Shown: positions 24,296 through 32,912 of the stretch, one piece after another | How the letters are laid out: each line of letters begins with the position of its first letter | How positions within the stretch are numbered: the first letter of the stretch is position 1 | From: Halosimplex salinum | GTDB taxonomy: Archaea; Halobacteriota; Halobacteria; Halobacteriales; Haloarculaceae | Length of the DNA stretch: 64,000 nt | Assembly: GCF_003730195.1 (NCBI RefSeq) | Contig: NZ_QWGG01000012.1 | Coordinates: forward strand, 62,001 to 126,000 | Reading direction: 5' to 3' | Translations under genes and position numbers: made by a program | The notes under the pieces: generated by a model | Database searches by the model: none | The model's input: the letters and a program-made list of their open reading frames with translations, nothing else | What the model was told of the DNA's origin: nothing

Positions 24296-24384
24296 CTCTC
24301 GAAGCAAACTCGCGAGAGTCTTCTGCAGTTTCCGAGTCTACGGTCTCCGAGTGCGGGTCAGCAGGCGACGAGCGTCGCGACCGG

Positions 24385-25332
24385 TCACTCGACGGCAGCG
24401 TCGGGGTCGCGGTCCCGAAGCATCGAGTGGATAACGCCGGAGAATCCGTCCGAGTCGGCGGCTTCGACCACGCGGGTGTCGGCGCTGTCACCGGTGTCCC
24501 CTTCGACGTCGACGCTGGTGTGGCCGCGGGTGAGGCCCTCGCGCTCGTCCACGTCGACGGCGTAGGTGGCGACCTGCTCGCGGAGTTCGGGGTAGGCGAG
24601 CAGCGCGGTGGTGAGACCGTCCGGCTGGGTGATGCCGTCCAGGCCGCCGGCCTCCCCGCGGTCGCGAACGGTCTTCGTGACTTCGAGGAAGAAGTCGGCG
24701 AGGTCGGTGTCCATCGCGGCGATCTCGTCGATGGCAGCCTCGTCGAGGGCGGTGCGAAGACACAGGCCCCAGTCGACCAGCGTCACGTCGAAAGCGTCGA
24801 AGACGCGCTTGGCGGCGTCGGGGTCGGCCCAGAGGTTGTACTCGGCGGTTGGGGTGACGTTGCCGCGGCAGTTGACGGCGCCGCCCATGACCCACACCTC
24901 GTCGACGAGACCCGGGAGGGCGGGTTCTCGCGCGTGTGCGAGCGCGAGATTCGTGAGCGGGCCGATACAGAGGAGCGTGATCTCGCCGGGCGAGTCGCGA
25001 CAGCGACGGACGATCTCCGCGGGGGCGAACCCCTCCGCGGAGTCGATCCCGGTGTCCGGGTGGAGGTCGCCGCCGAGACCGCCTTCGCCGTGGATCTCCG
25101 TGGCGTGGTCGTGAGATTTGACGAGGGGGCGGCGAGCGCCTTCGTAGACGGGCGTGTCTGTGGCGTCGACCAGCGAGAGGGTGTACTTGGCGTTCTCGAC
25201 CTCGCGGTCGAACGGGACGTTGCCGGCGACGACGGTGACGGCGTCGACGGCGAGTCGGTCGGTCAGGACGGCGAGGGCGAGCGCCTGGGTGTCGTCGCCT
25301 GCCGTGTCCGTGTCCACGATGACGCGTCGCAT
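24385..25332 (-). CDS. Inosine/uridine-preferring nucleoside hydrolase
   Basis: 315 residues. The N-terminus RRVIVDTDTAGDDTQAL gives the calcium-binding aspartate cluster (canonical DTDPGIDD). Also seen are VVAGNVP, TLLCIGPLTNLALAHAREP, VWVMGGAVNCRGNVTPTAEYNLWADPDAA with the conserved EYN-x-D-P motif, in the order typical of the family. Cleaves the N-glycosidic bond of ribonucleosides for purine/pyrimidine salvage in the cytoplasm. A GGCTTATGC box centred at 25359 supports a leaderless start at 25332 and excludes a longer upstream frame. Confidence 0.92.
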   Translation of the reverse strand: MRRVIVDTDTAGDDTQALALAVLTDRLAVDAVTVVAGNVPFDREVENAKYTLSLVDATDTPVYEGARRPLVKSHDHATEIHGEGGLGGDLHPDTGIDSAEGFAPAEIVRRCRDSPGEITLLCIGPLTNLALAHAREPALPGLVDEVWVMGGAVNCRGNVTPTAEYNLWADPDAAKRVFDAFDVTLVDWGLCLRTALDEAAIDEIAAMDTDLADFFLEVTKTVRDRGEAGGLDGITQPDGLTTALLAYPELREQVATYAVDVDEREGLTRGHTSVDVEGDTGDSADTRVVEAADSDGFSGVIHSMLRDRDPDAAVE

Positions 25333-25462
25333 ACTCCGAGTTCGCGCGCCGGGCATAAGCCGTTCGGGGTGACGGGCGGGGGCGGCGACCCGGCGGTGCA
25401 GACCCGGCGGGCGCGACCCGAGAGATGTTTCACGGCCCCCCTCGAATCACCGTCGAGAACCG

Positions 25463-25684
25463 ATGGCAGACGAGAACGCCGACGAGACGACGGTGCCAGT
25501 TATCTGTTCCGACTGCGGGACTGAGACCGCGATCGCGATCGACGACGTCGCCGAGGCAGTCGAGCGCCACAACGACCAGCTTCACGACGGCGAGGAGGTG
25601 GCGAGTGTCGACCCCGTGATCGCAGAGCAGGTCACGGATCTCGTCGCGGAGGAGCTCGGACTCCTCGAACCGTCCGAGGAGTGA
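25463..25684 (+). CDS. Small acidic CxxC protein (73 aa)
   Basis: MADENADETTVPVICSDCGTETAIAIDDVAEAV is followed by a helical stretch with HNDQLHDGEEVASVDPVIAEQVTDLVAEELGLL. One CSDC pair plus histidines could bind a zinc ion, perhaps as a dimer. It resembles many small haloarchaeal zinc-finger-like proteins. Box GATGTTTCACGG about 30 bases upstream. No function recognised. Confidence 0.65.
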   Translation: MADENADETTVPVICSDCGTETAIAIDDVAEAVERHNDQLHDGEEVASVDPVIAEQVTDLVAEELGLLEPSEE

Positions 25685-25834
25685 CCGGCCACTCGACGAC
25701 ACTCGAACCGTTCGAGCACCGCTGATACCCGATAAATCGGCTAAAATCGGATTGATCGGGGCTGACGATATTCCCCCTTCTTGCTGGTAGCGCTCCGGAG
25801 TCCGGGTAGACACCACCCGGTGTCCGAGCCCACC

Positions 25835-25939
25835 ATGACAGTCGCACACGACGCCACGACGGTGACGATGTCCGAATCGAAGCCGCCGCTCTCCATCACG
25901 CCGGCACCGCCAGTGGACCCGGAGGTGCCCGACTCGTGA
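25835..25939 (+). CDS. Possible 34-aa protein coupled to a zinc-ribbon gene
   Basis: ATG 25835 opens a frame of 34 codons (starts MTVAHDATTVTMSES, ends DPEVPDS) whose TGA at 25937-25939 overlaps the GTG start of the next gene as GTGA, the coupling arrangement used by several neighbours in this window. Composition (Thr, Pro, Val, Asp) is plausible for a haloarchaeal protein. Too short for homology recognition. The overlap is the main support. Confidence 0.4.
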   Translation: MTVAHDATTVTMSESKPPLSITPAPPVDPEVPDS

Positions 25940-26259
25940 CACGGGCGATCGGGCCCTGTCGCCACTGCGGGGCGCGCGTCCCCGCGACGACAGTGTGCCG
26001 CGACTGCGGGTACGACACCGATACGGAACGCAACCGGCGCGACCGGTTCGTCTGGAGTTTGCTCGGGACGCTCCTGGTCCTCTCGGTCGTCGGCGCGCCC
26101 GTCGGACTCGTCCTCCTCTGGAAGGCGAGCCGTCACCACCGGGCGATGAGCGGCGGAGTCGTCGCGGGGGACGCCCGACCGGCCCCGCTTTCGGCGGCGT
26201 TCGCTGGAGCGCGTCGCCGACTCACCGACGGCCCCCAGCGTCGCGGGGGTGAGTTCTGA
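25936..26259 (+). CDS. Double zinc-ribbon protein with one membrane helix
   Basis: 107 residues from GTG 25936. CRHCGARVPATTVCRDCGYD is a compact Cys4 zinc ribbon at the very N-terminus. A single hydrophobic helix follows (about residues 40-62, VWSLLGTLLVLSVVGAPVGLVLLW), then a basic tail (KASRHHRAMS, ARRRLTDGPQRR). Probably a membrane-tethered zinc ribbon with both ends inside or ribbon inside. The start overlaps an upstream 34-codon frame; one base separates its stop from the next small gene. Function unknown. Confidence 0.6.
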   Translation: MTRAIGPCRHCGARVPATTVCRDCGYDTDTERNRRDRFVWSLLGTLLVLSVVGAPVGLVLLWKASRHHRAMSGGVVAGDARPAPLSAAFAGARRRLTDGPQRRGGEF

Positions 26260-26260
26260 C

Positions 26261-26413
26261 GTGCCGATGCGTTGCCGGAACTGCGAGCGACGGGGGAACG
26301 TCATCGGCGCCAGCCGCGACTGGTACCTGCTGAACGACGCCGCGGCGTCGCGGCGAGTGTACGAGTGTCGCCACTGCGGTCATCGACAGCGCCGCAGAGG
26401 CGTCCGTCACTGA
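26261..26413 (+). CDS. 50-aa zinc-ribbon protein
   Basis: GTG 26261 (or ATG 26267) opens a frame encoding CRNCERRGNVIG near the N-terminus and YECRHCGHRQ near the C-terminus, a Cys4 zinc ribbon with about 28 residues between the knuckles, and a basic end RRRGVRH. It begins one base after the previous zinc-ribbon gene ends. Basic charge is rare in this proteome and suggests nucleic-acid contact. Function unknown. Confidence 0.55.
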   Translation: MPMRCRNCERRGNVIGASRDWYLLNDAAASRRVYECRHCGHRQRRRGVRH

Positions 26414-26451
26414 GACCGGGCCGCTTCAGGTATCGACCGAAATCTCCGTCC

Positions 26452-28275
26452 TCACAGCACGGTCCCGTGTTTCTTGTCCGGTCGGTCTTTCTCGACGTCC
26501 TCGTAGAAGGCGAAGCGCGCGGCCAACTCCGTGCGCAGGTCCGACGGCGGGACGATCTCGTCGATGACGACCTCGCTGGCCATCCGGTGGACGTCGATGT
26601 CCTCGCGGTACGCCTCGCGGAGCTCGCGCTCGCGCCGCTCTCGCTCCTCCGGGTCGTCGATCTCGTCGAGCTTGTTCGCGTAGACGGCGTTGATAGCGGC
26701 TTCGGGTCCCATGATGGCGATCTCTCCCGAGGGGAGGCCGAGCGTCGCTTCGGGGTCGTAGGCGGGGCCGGACATGGCGTAGATCCCGGCGCCGTAGGCC
26801 TTCCTGACGACGACGCACTGTTTGGGTACCGTGGCCGCGGAGGTGGCGTAGATCATCTTCTTGCCCGCTTCGAGGATGCCGTCTTTCTCGACGTCGGACC
26901 CGGCCATGAAGCCGGGCGTGTCACAGAGGTAGAGGAGCGGCACGTCGAAGGCGTCGCACTTCCAGACGAACTCGGCGGCCTTGCGCGCGGCGTCGGGGAA
27001 GATGGCGCCCGCGCGCTTGGCGGGCTGGTTGGCGACCACGCCGACGGGCCGGCCGTCGATACGGGCGAATCCGGTGAGGATCTCGCCGCCGAACTCCGGC
27101 TGCAGCTCGAAGAACGAATCGCCGTCCACGACCCGCTCGATCACCCGTTCCATGTCGTAGCCCCTGTTGGGTTCCTGGGGGACGACGCCGTCGATGCCTT
27201 CGGGCGACTTCGCCGGCGCTCGACCCTCGGTTTTCGGGGGCTTCTCGTCGCTGTTGTCCGGGAGGTAAGAGACCAACTGCTCGACCAGGTCGCGGGCGTG
27301 GTGTTCGTCTTCGGCGACGAGGTCCGCCGACCCGGAGTGGCGGGTGTGGACGTCCGGCCCGCCGAGTTCGTCGAGGTCGATCTGTTCGCCGGTGACCATC
27401 TCGACCATCCGCGGGCTGGCGATCGCCATGGCGGACATGTCCCGGACCATGACGGTGAAGTCGGCGAAGACGGGGGTGTACGCTGCCCCCGCGATGCAGG
27501 GGCCGTAGAGGACGCAGATCTGCGGAACGCGCCCGGAGAGCATCGAGTGGTTGTAGTAGTACTTCCCGATCCCTTCGCGGTTGGCGAAGAAGCCGGTCTG
27601 CTGGTCGATACGCCCGCCGGAGGAGTCCATCAGGTAGAGGACCGGTCGTCCGGTCTTCAGCGCCCGCTGTTGCATGCGGAGGAACTTCTCGACGCCGTGT
27701 CGAGCCATCGACCCCGCCTTGACGGTGAAGTCGTTGGCCATGAAGTGGACGTCCCGGCCGGCGAACTCCGCTGCGCCGGTGATCAGTCCGTCCGCGGGCA
27801 GCCGGTCGTCCGAGTCGCCGTCGGTCTCCGGCGAATCGGCGTGCCAGGCGTCGAAGTTCGCGAACCTGCCGTCCTCGAAGCGCAGGCCAGCGGGGTCGTC
27901 CCCGTCTCCGGGGGCGCTCTCGCCGGGCACCGGGTCGCTGTCTCCGAACCACAGTTCGAGGCGGTCGCGGACGAAGAGTTTGCCCTGCTCGGCGAGGCGC
28001 TCGCGGTACTTCTCGGGACCGCCCGCTCGGATGTCGGCGATCTCGTCGCGGAGCGCCCGCTCGCGCTCCGTCGGCCCGAGGTCAGTCTCGTCTGCGACAC
28101 CGGACCGGGCGTCCCCCCGTCCCGCGCCGCCGTCGAGCTCGTGAACGACGGCGGGCTCGTCCGCCTCGCCGACGAACACCTCGACGCGACCGTCTCCCGG
28201 GACGTGCTGTTCCAGTGCGGAAGCGATCGCCTCCGCCTCGTCGACGCTCGCGTCCTGGGCGATTCGCACTCGCAT
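26452..28275 (-). CDS. Acyl-CoA carboxylase, carboxyltransferase (beta) subunit with N-terminal extension
   Basis: 607 residues from ATG 28275, longer than the usual 510-530 of PccB/AccD5-type subunits. The carboxyltransferase signatures are clear: KGSM-like VKAGSMARHGVEKFLRMQQ, SSGGRIDQQ, YGPCIAGAAYTP in the first half and FARIDGRPVGVVANQP, PLLYLCDTPGFMAGSDVEKDGI and KAYGAGIYAMSGPAYDPEATLGLPSGEIAIMGPEAAINAVY in the second. It transfers a carboxyl group from biotin to acetyl- or propionyl-CoA. The first 50 residues (MRVRIAQDASVDEAEAIASALEQHV) are a separate small module. Biotin carboxylase gene not in the window. Confidence 0.9.
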   Translation of the reverse strand: MRVRIAQDASVDEAEAIASALEQHVPGDGRVEVFVGEADEPAVVHELDGGAGRGDARSGVADETDLGPTERERALRDEIADIRAGGPEKYRERLAEQGKLFVRDRLELWFGDSDPVPGESAPGDGDDPAGLRFEDGRFANFDAWHADSPETDGDSDDRLPADGLITGAAEFAGRDVHFMANDFTVKAGSMARHGVEKFLRMQQRALKTGRPVLYLMDSSGGRIDQQTGFFANREGIGKYYYNHSMLSGRVPQICVLYGPCIAGAAYTPVFADFTVMVRDMSAMAIASPRMVEMVTGEQIDLDELGGPDVHTRHSGSADLVAEDEHHARDLVEQLVSYLPDNSDEKPPKTEGRAPAKSPEGIDGVVPQEPNRGYDMERVIERVVDGDSFFELQPEFGGEILTGFARIDGRPVGVVANQPAKRAGAIFPDAARKAAEFVWKCDAFDVPLLYLCDTPGFMAGSDVEKDGILEAGKKMIYATSAATVPKQCVVVRKAYGAGIYAMSGPAYDPEATLGLPSGEIAIMGPEAAINAVYANKLDEIDDPEERERRERELREAYREDIDVHRMASEVVIDEIVPPSDLRTELAARFAFYEDVEKDRPDKKHGTVL

Positions 28276-28450
28276 ACCACTATCCTCGCACGCTAGCGGT
28301 AAAATATGCCACCCCGCTCGGGCCCCGCCCACGGAGTCTGACCGCAGGACCGTGGGCGACTGCCGACCGCGTTCGAACGAACCCGCGAGGGCGTCAGGAC
28401 GGGTCGGAGTGCTCGCATTCGGATTTCAAAGTTGATAGCCCCGGGCGACT

Positions 28451-28459
28451 GGTTAAGTA
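28451..28459 (+). promoter_or_regulatory. TATA-like box of the surface-protein gene
   Basis: GGTTAAGTA centred at 28455, 27 bases before the expected start at 28482; ATG is 28483, so the transcript is leaderless. Confidence 0.55.
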
Positions 28460-28482
28460 GGTGAACGACAGATCTCGGAGCA

Positions 28483-30951
28483 ATGCGTACTCGGTCGCTC
28501 TGTCTGGTTCTGCTGGTTCTCTGCTCGGTGACCGCGCCGTCCGTCGCGGGCGGGACGACCAGCGAGAAGCCGTCGGTCGACATCACCGTCGGATCGACGG
28601 CGGTCTCGGAGGGCGACGTCTACGAGGCCGGTGGGGACGTGGCGCTCACGATCAACGCGTCGGTCGGCGACGACGCGCCCGACGGGACCCAACTCTCCGA
28701 GATCGTCGTCCGGGTCAACGGCGAGCGCGACCGGTCCATCTCGGTCGACGGTGCCAGCGTCTCCGAGACCCTCACGCCGGAGCTATCGAACGGCAACAAC
28801 TCCGTGCGCGTGATCGTCACCGACGACGCCGGGAGCGTCGACGCGACCAGTTTCACGGTCGCGAAAGACGTCGAAGCGCCGTACGTCTATCTCACCAGTC
28901 CCTACAAGACGGCTCCGTGGAAGCAGATCACCGACGGTACCGCGAACGAGACCGGAATCACGCTCGCGGGCAACGTCATCGAGGACTCCACCGTCGAGAA
29001 ACTCCACATTACCCGGGAGTTCGACGGCGAGCGCTCGACGCGCGTCCTCCGTGACGTGGGCGAGAACTTCTCCGTGGAGATGGAACTCGGGTACGGCGAG
29101 AACGGGAGCGCGACCAACGAGTTTCGGGTCTCCGTCACGGACGAGTTCGACAACGTCCGCCTCTACAGGTTCAGCGTCAACGTGACCGACGATCGGGCGC
29201 CGCGGATCTCCGTCGAACCGTTCCCCAACGAGACGACCAGCAACCGGATCTTCCTCGCCGGCGCCGTCTCCGACGAGGTGGGAATCAGGTCGGCGAATCT
29301 CACAGTGAGGGGTCCCGACGGTAACGTGACCGGCGGGGAGCGGATCGCCGGCTCGTCGTCGGAACTCGACCCCGACCGCCGGACGGCGTCGTTCAACGAA
29401 TCGCTCTACACGCTCTACCCGGGCACGTACGAAGCGACGCTCGCCGTCGTCGACGTGACCGGCAAGCAGACCACTCGAACCGTCGAGATCGAACGCGTCC
29501 CGAACGAGGAGCGCGACGTGGCGCCCGAAATCGCCGTCGACCGCGACCGGACCGTCGTCATCGGTCCCGAGCGACTCTTCCTCAGCGGCGTCGCCTTCGA
29601 GGGCGTCACGGAACGCCTCGTCGTCGAGACGCGCCGCGAGTCGACCGGCGAGACGCTCGACTACCAGGTCGTCCACTCCGGGTCCCGGAGCGAGCGCGTC
29701 GAGTTCGACCGCGAGGTCGCCATCGCCGCCGAACGCACCCGGGTGATCGTCCGCGCGACCGACGCGAAGGGGATCGAACACACGGAGCGCTTCGTCGTCG
29801 ACGGCGAGACGCAGGAGACGTTCGTCGGCGAGGCCGGCGACGGCGAGAGCCGGTGGCCCCGGGTGAGCGTCGAACACCTCCGGGACGACCGCGCGGGCAC
29901 TGCGAGCGCGTCCGTGTCCGTCCTGCGCGGTGGGGCGAACGCGACCGTCTCGCTCCCGGGCGCCGACGGGCCGAGCGCGGTCGTCGCGACCGAGAACGTG
30001 AGCGTCGACAGCCTCGCCATCGACCTCGCGGCCGAGACCAACGTGACGGCGACCGTCGTCGCCCGCGAGCGAGCGGGTGACGCCCTCGACGCGCCCGACG
30101 GCGCGACGCCCGCCGCGACCGTCACCATCCAGCACTCCGTCGCCGACGACGCGGTCGACGGCGCCGCCTTCGACGTCTCGGTCCGCCGGGCCTACCTGGA
30201 CGCGAACGGCCTCGACCCGTCGAACCTCTCGGTGTACCGGCAGTCGGGCGGTAACTGGTCGGCTGTCGACACCACGCTGGCCGAGTCGAACGAGACGCAC
30301 GTGCGCTACACGGCCGATTCCCCCGGTCTCTCCGTGTTCTCGCTCTCGACCGACCCCGTGCTCGCGGACGACGGGAACGGAACGGTCGAGAACGGAACTG
30401 CCGGGAACGGCACGGTGGGCAACGCGACTGTCGGGAACGCGACGGTCGAGAACGGCACGGCACCGAACGGGACCGCGGGTAACGAGACGGCCGGCGACGG
30501 CGGCGAGCCGACCATCTTCGTCGAGAACGTCACGGTCAACCTGACCGCCGTCGCCGTCAACGAGTCCGTCGCGGTCAACGTGACGCTCGCGAACGACGGC
30601 GACGCCGAGGGCACCTACACCGCCGGGCTCCAGACGATACACGGCATGAACGTCTCCTTCGTCGGCAAGGAGTCCGTCGCGGTGGGGCCCGGCGAGCAGC
30701 GAGAGATCGGGTTCACCACGCAGTTCGCCACCGAGGGCAACCACACCGTGATGGTCAACGGCACCCAGGCCGGCCCCGTCGTCGTCGGTAGCGGTGGCGG
30801 CCTGTTCTCGTTCCTGTCGTTCCTCTCCTTCCTTCCCCTGCGACTCATCGGGATGGCTCTCGGCGGGATTCTGGGTCTCCTGCTGGTGCTCGTGCTCCTC
30901 CGGTTCGTCCTCGGGAAAGTCGGCGGTGGCGGCGAGAGTACGAGCGGCTGA
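28483..30951 (+). CDS. Secreted, sequon-rich surface protein with C-terminal membrane anchor
   Basis: 822 residues. A Sec-type signal (MRTRSLCLVLLVLCSVTAPSVAGG) is followed by several Ig-like repeats of about 90 residues (for example VDITVGSTAVSEGDVYEAGGDVALTI; APRISVEPFPNETTSNRIFLAGAVSDEVG). Residues about 548-625 match the PGF-pre-PGF domain of haloarchaeal surface proteins (AFDVSVRRAYLDANGLDPSNLSVYRQSGGNWSAVD, SPGLSVFSLS). Then comes a 40-residue N-x-T stalk, a CARDB-like domain (TVNLTAVAVNESVAVNVTLANDGDAEGTY) and a membrane helix (about 785-808) with a short Gly/Ser tail. Likely an adhesin or cell-wall protein. Confidence 0.82.
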   Translation: MRTRSLCLVLLVLCSVTAPSVAGGTTSEKPSVDITVGSTAVSEGDVYEAGGDVALTINASVGDDAPDGTQLSEIVVRVNGERDRSISVDGASVSETLTPELSNGNNSVRVIVTDDAGSVDATSFTVAKDVEAPYVYLTSPYKTAPWKQITDGTANETGITLAGNVIEDSTVEKLHITREFDGERSTRVLRDVGENFSVEMELGYGENGSATNEFRVSVTDEFDNVRLYRFSVNVTDDRAPRISVEPFPNETTSNRIFLAGAVSDEVGIRSANLTVRGPDGNVTGGERIAGSSSELDPDRRTASFNESLYTLYPGTYEATLAVVDVTGKQTTRTVEIERVPNEERDVAPEIAVDRDRTVVIGPERLFLSGVAFEGVTERLVVETRRESTGETLDYQVVHSGSRSERVEFDREVAIAAERTRVIVRATDAKGIEHTERFVVDGETQETFVGEAGDGESRWPRVSVEHLRDDRAGTASASVSVLRGGANATVSLPGADGPSAVVATENVSVDSLAIDLAAETNVTATVVARERAGDALDAPDGATPAATVTIQHSVADDAVDGAAFDVSVRRAYLDANGLDPSNLSVYRQSGGNWSAVDTTLAESNETHVRYTADSPGLSVFSLSTDPVLADDGNGTVENGTAGNGTVGNATVGNATVENGTAPNGTAGNETAGDGGEPTIFVENVTVNLTAVAVNESVAVNVTLANDGDAEGTYTAGLQTIHGMNVSFVGKESVAVGPGEQREIGFTTQFATEGNHTVMVNGTQAGPVVVGSGGGLFSFLSFLSFLPLRLIGMALGGILGLLLVLVLLRFVLGKVGGGGESTSG
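30376..30495 (+). repeat. Short tandem repeat encoding an N-x-T stalk
   Basis: About ten 4-codon units of the type AACGGAACGGTC/GAGAACGGC encode N-G/A/E-T-x repeated, eight potential N-glycosylation sequons in 40 residues. It separates the PGF-pre-PGF domain from the CARDB-like domain. Confidence 0.8.
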
Positions 30952-30972
30952 AAAACATCGAATCTGCGCCGA

Positions 30973-31860
30973 TTACGACAGCTTCGCTTCCAGCCGGTCC
31001 ACGAGCTCCGAGTTCCCGAGATACACCGGGCTACGCTGGTGGAGTTCCTCGGAGTCGGCGTCGAGCAAGTCGCCGCCACCGTCGGAGACGCGACCGCCGG
31101 CGGTCTCGACGACGAAGCCGACCGGGGCGCACTCGAACAGGTACCGAAGCTTGCCCTCGGGGGCGTCCTGGAGTTCCGGGTAGGCGAAGATGCCGCCGTG
31201 GGTCAACACCTGCATCACGTCGGCGATGAACGCGCCACCGTAGCGGAGTTTTAACCTATCTTCCTCGAAGTCCTCGACGGCGGCGGTGACGCCGGGCGTC
31301 CAGTCCGGGCGACGGCCGCCGAAGGCGTAGACGGTGGGGTCGTCGGGGAGGGTCAGGTCCTCGGTGAGCAGCTTCCGGCCGTCCTCCTCGATCAGGTACT
31401 CGTCGACCGAATCGCCGTCGCAGACGACGATCGTGGTGTTGGGGCCGTAGAGGACGAACGCGGCGGCGACGAGGTTCGACCCGCTGGTCGGGAGCGGCTC
31501 GTCGTAGACGCTGACGATGGTGCCCATCGGGTTGTTCGAGCGGAGGTTCGAGGAGCCGTCGAGCGGGTCGAGCGCGAGGTGGTACTCGCCGCCGTCGTCG
31601 GCCTCCTGCCGGGACTCGCGTTCCTCGGAGGCGTAGGACGCGACGGCGTCGAGGTCGAGCAGGCGCTCGGCGAACAGTTCGTCGGCGTACTCGTCGGCGG
31701 CGCGGATGCGCTCGCCGCTGGGGTTCTCGCGGTCGACGTAGGCCCGGCGTTCCGGGAGTGCGTCGCAGACCTCGACGGCGGTGTCGCTCACCACGTCGAG
31801 GACGGCGTCGACGGCCGGGTCGTCGACCCAGTCGGCCGACGGCGGGATCTGCTTGCTCAT
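30973..31860 (-). CDS. fbp: Fructose-1,6-bisphosphatase, class 1 type
   Basis: 295 residues. Metal and substrate signatures of the FBPase/inositol-phosphatase superfamily: SEERES for the first metal ligands, LDPLDGSSNLRSNNPMGTIVSVYD for the central metal loop, RYGGAFIADVMQVLTHGGIFAYPE for the sugar-phosphate binding part, and ECAPVGFVVETAGGRVSDG near the C-terminus. It removes the 1-phosphate of fructose-1,6-bisphosphate, the irreversible step of gluconeogenesis. Its ATG overlaps the stop of the aldolase gene (31857-31860), so the two enzymes are made together. Confidence 0.92.
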   Translation of the reverse strand: MSKQIPPSADWVDDPAVDAVLDVVSDTAVEVCDALPERRAYVDRENPSGERIRAADEYADELFAERLLDLDAVASYASEERESRQEADDGGEYHLALDPLDGSSNLRSNNPMGTIVSVYDEPLPTSGSNLVAAAFVLYGPNTTIVVCDGDSVDEYLIEEDGRKLLTEDLTLPDDPTVYAFGGRRPDWTPGVTAAVEDFEEDRLKLRYGGAFIADVMQVLTHGGIFAYPELQDAPEGKLRYLFECAPVGFVVETAGGRVSDGGGDLLDADSEELHQRSPVYLGNSELVDRLEAKLS

Positions 31861-32663
31861 GCTTTGGGAGGTGCGGCGGCGAGGGCCTCCTCGACGGAGG
31901 CCTCCTCGTAGATGACTTCCTCGAGCGCGTCGAGGATGCGCTCGGGGTTCTCGCGCTGCCAGACGTTGCGCCCGACGGCGAGGCCGGCGGCGCCGGCGTC
32001 GATGACGCTCTGCACGCTCTCCAGGAACTCTCGGTCGCTGGTCTTCGAGCCGCCGGACATGAGGACCTTCGTCGGGCTGGCCATGTCGGTGACCCGTTCC
32101 ATGGCCTCCCTGCTACCGGGGTATTTCACCTTCGCGATGTCGGCGCCCAGTTCGAGGCCGAGACGGGCGGCGTAGGCGACGATGTCCTCGCTGGTGTCGT
32201 TCTTGACGGCCTGTCCGCGCGGGTAGGCCCACATCACGACGGGGAGGTCGTACTCGCGGGCCTTCTCCTGCACGTCGCGGAACTCCTCGAACATCTCGAC
32301 CTCGCAGTTCGTACCGGGGTAGACGGTGAAGCCGATGGCCTCGGCACCCAGCTCCTCGGCGGCGTACTCGACGGAGCAGTTGACGGCGCTGTCGGGCTCG
32401 CCCATCCAGAGATTCGAGGTGCCGTTGAGCTTGGCGAGCAGCGACACGTCGTCCTCGTAGGAGGGGTAGTACGCCTCGGCGACGCCCTTCCCGACCGCGA
32501 GCGACGTGACTGCGGGGTGTGTGGCCACATCGAAGACGTGTTCCGGGTCCGCACTCTCGGGCTGGGGGTCGAAGTCGACCGGCCCGTGTTCGATTCCGTG
32601 GTCGTACGCCAAAACGAGTACTTTCCCGTCCCGCGTGACCGGAGCGTCGTCGATGGGTCGCAT
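31857..32663 (-). CDS. fba: Class I fructose-bisphosphate aldolase, archaeal DhnA type
   Basis: 268 residues. LVLAYDHGIEHGPVDF is the N-terminal signature of archaeal class I aldolases, and the Schiff-base lysine is in ADIAKVKYPGS; the phosphate site is MSGGSKTSDREFL and GAAGLAVGRNVWQ. It joins dihydroxyacetone phosphate and glyceraldehyde 3-phosphate. Relatives include the aromatic-biosynthesis enzyme ADH synthase, but the YDHGIEHGP wording and the overlap with fbp favour the aldolase role. A TATATA box 27 bases upstream indicates a strong leaderless promoter driving the pair. Confidence 0.9.
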   Translation of the reverse strand: MRPIDDAPVTRDGKVLVLAYDHGIEHGPVDFDPQPESADPEHVFDVATHPAVTSLAVGKGVAEAYYPSYEDDVSLLAKLNGTSNLWMGEPDSAVNCSVEYAAEELGAEAIGFTVYPGTNCEVEMFEEFRDVQEKAREYDLPVVMWAYPRGQAVKNDTSEDIVAYAARLGLELGADIAKVKYPGSREAMERVTDMASPTKVLMSGGSKTSDREFLESVQSVIDAGAAGLAVGRNVWQRENPERILDALEEVIYEEASVEEALAAAPPKA

Positions 32664-32686
32664 TGGGGATACGTACTCGGACCGAA

Positions 32687-32697
32687 CGTATATATCT
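32687..32697 (-). promoter_or_regulatory. TATA box of the fba-fbp operon
   Basis: Minus strand GATATATAC, centred 27-28 bases before ATG 32663, one of the clearest promoters in the window. Confidence 0.7.
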
Positions 32698-32912
32698 TCT
32701 TTCTGACATTATTTACTACTCGGCGAGTAAACGATTCGGTCGTGAGAGACGTTCACAATCGTTCATCGGGCCGAATTCGGCAAGTTCGGATCGACCCGCA
32801 ACTACCACGCAACCAAACATAAACAATCAGTCACTTGTCGAGGGGCCGGTCGCTGACCTCGTCCACCTGCCGGGGCAGTAGGCTTACCGTCGGGGCGGGC
32901 CCACTGACGGGT

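Noticed and set aside
26272-28296. 674-codon plus-strand frame over the acyl-CoA carboxylase gene
   Set aside because: Antisense shadow of a strongly supported gene; no domain, and it overlaps the real small zinc-ribbon gene at 26261-26413 in another frame.
31857-32663. ADH synthase of aromatic amino-acid synthesis
   Set aside because: Homologous enzyme, but no 3-dehydroquinate synthase II gene is nearby, the N-terminal YDHGIEHGP wording fits aldolase, and the gene overlaps fructose-bisphosphatase.
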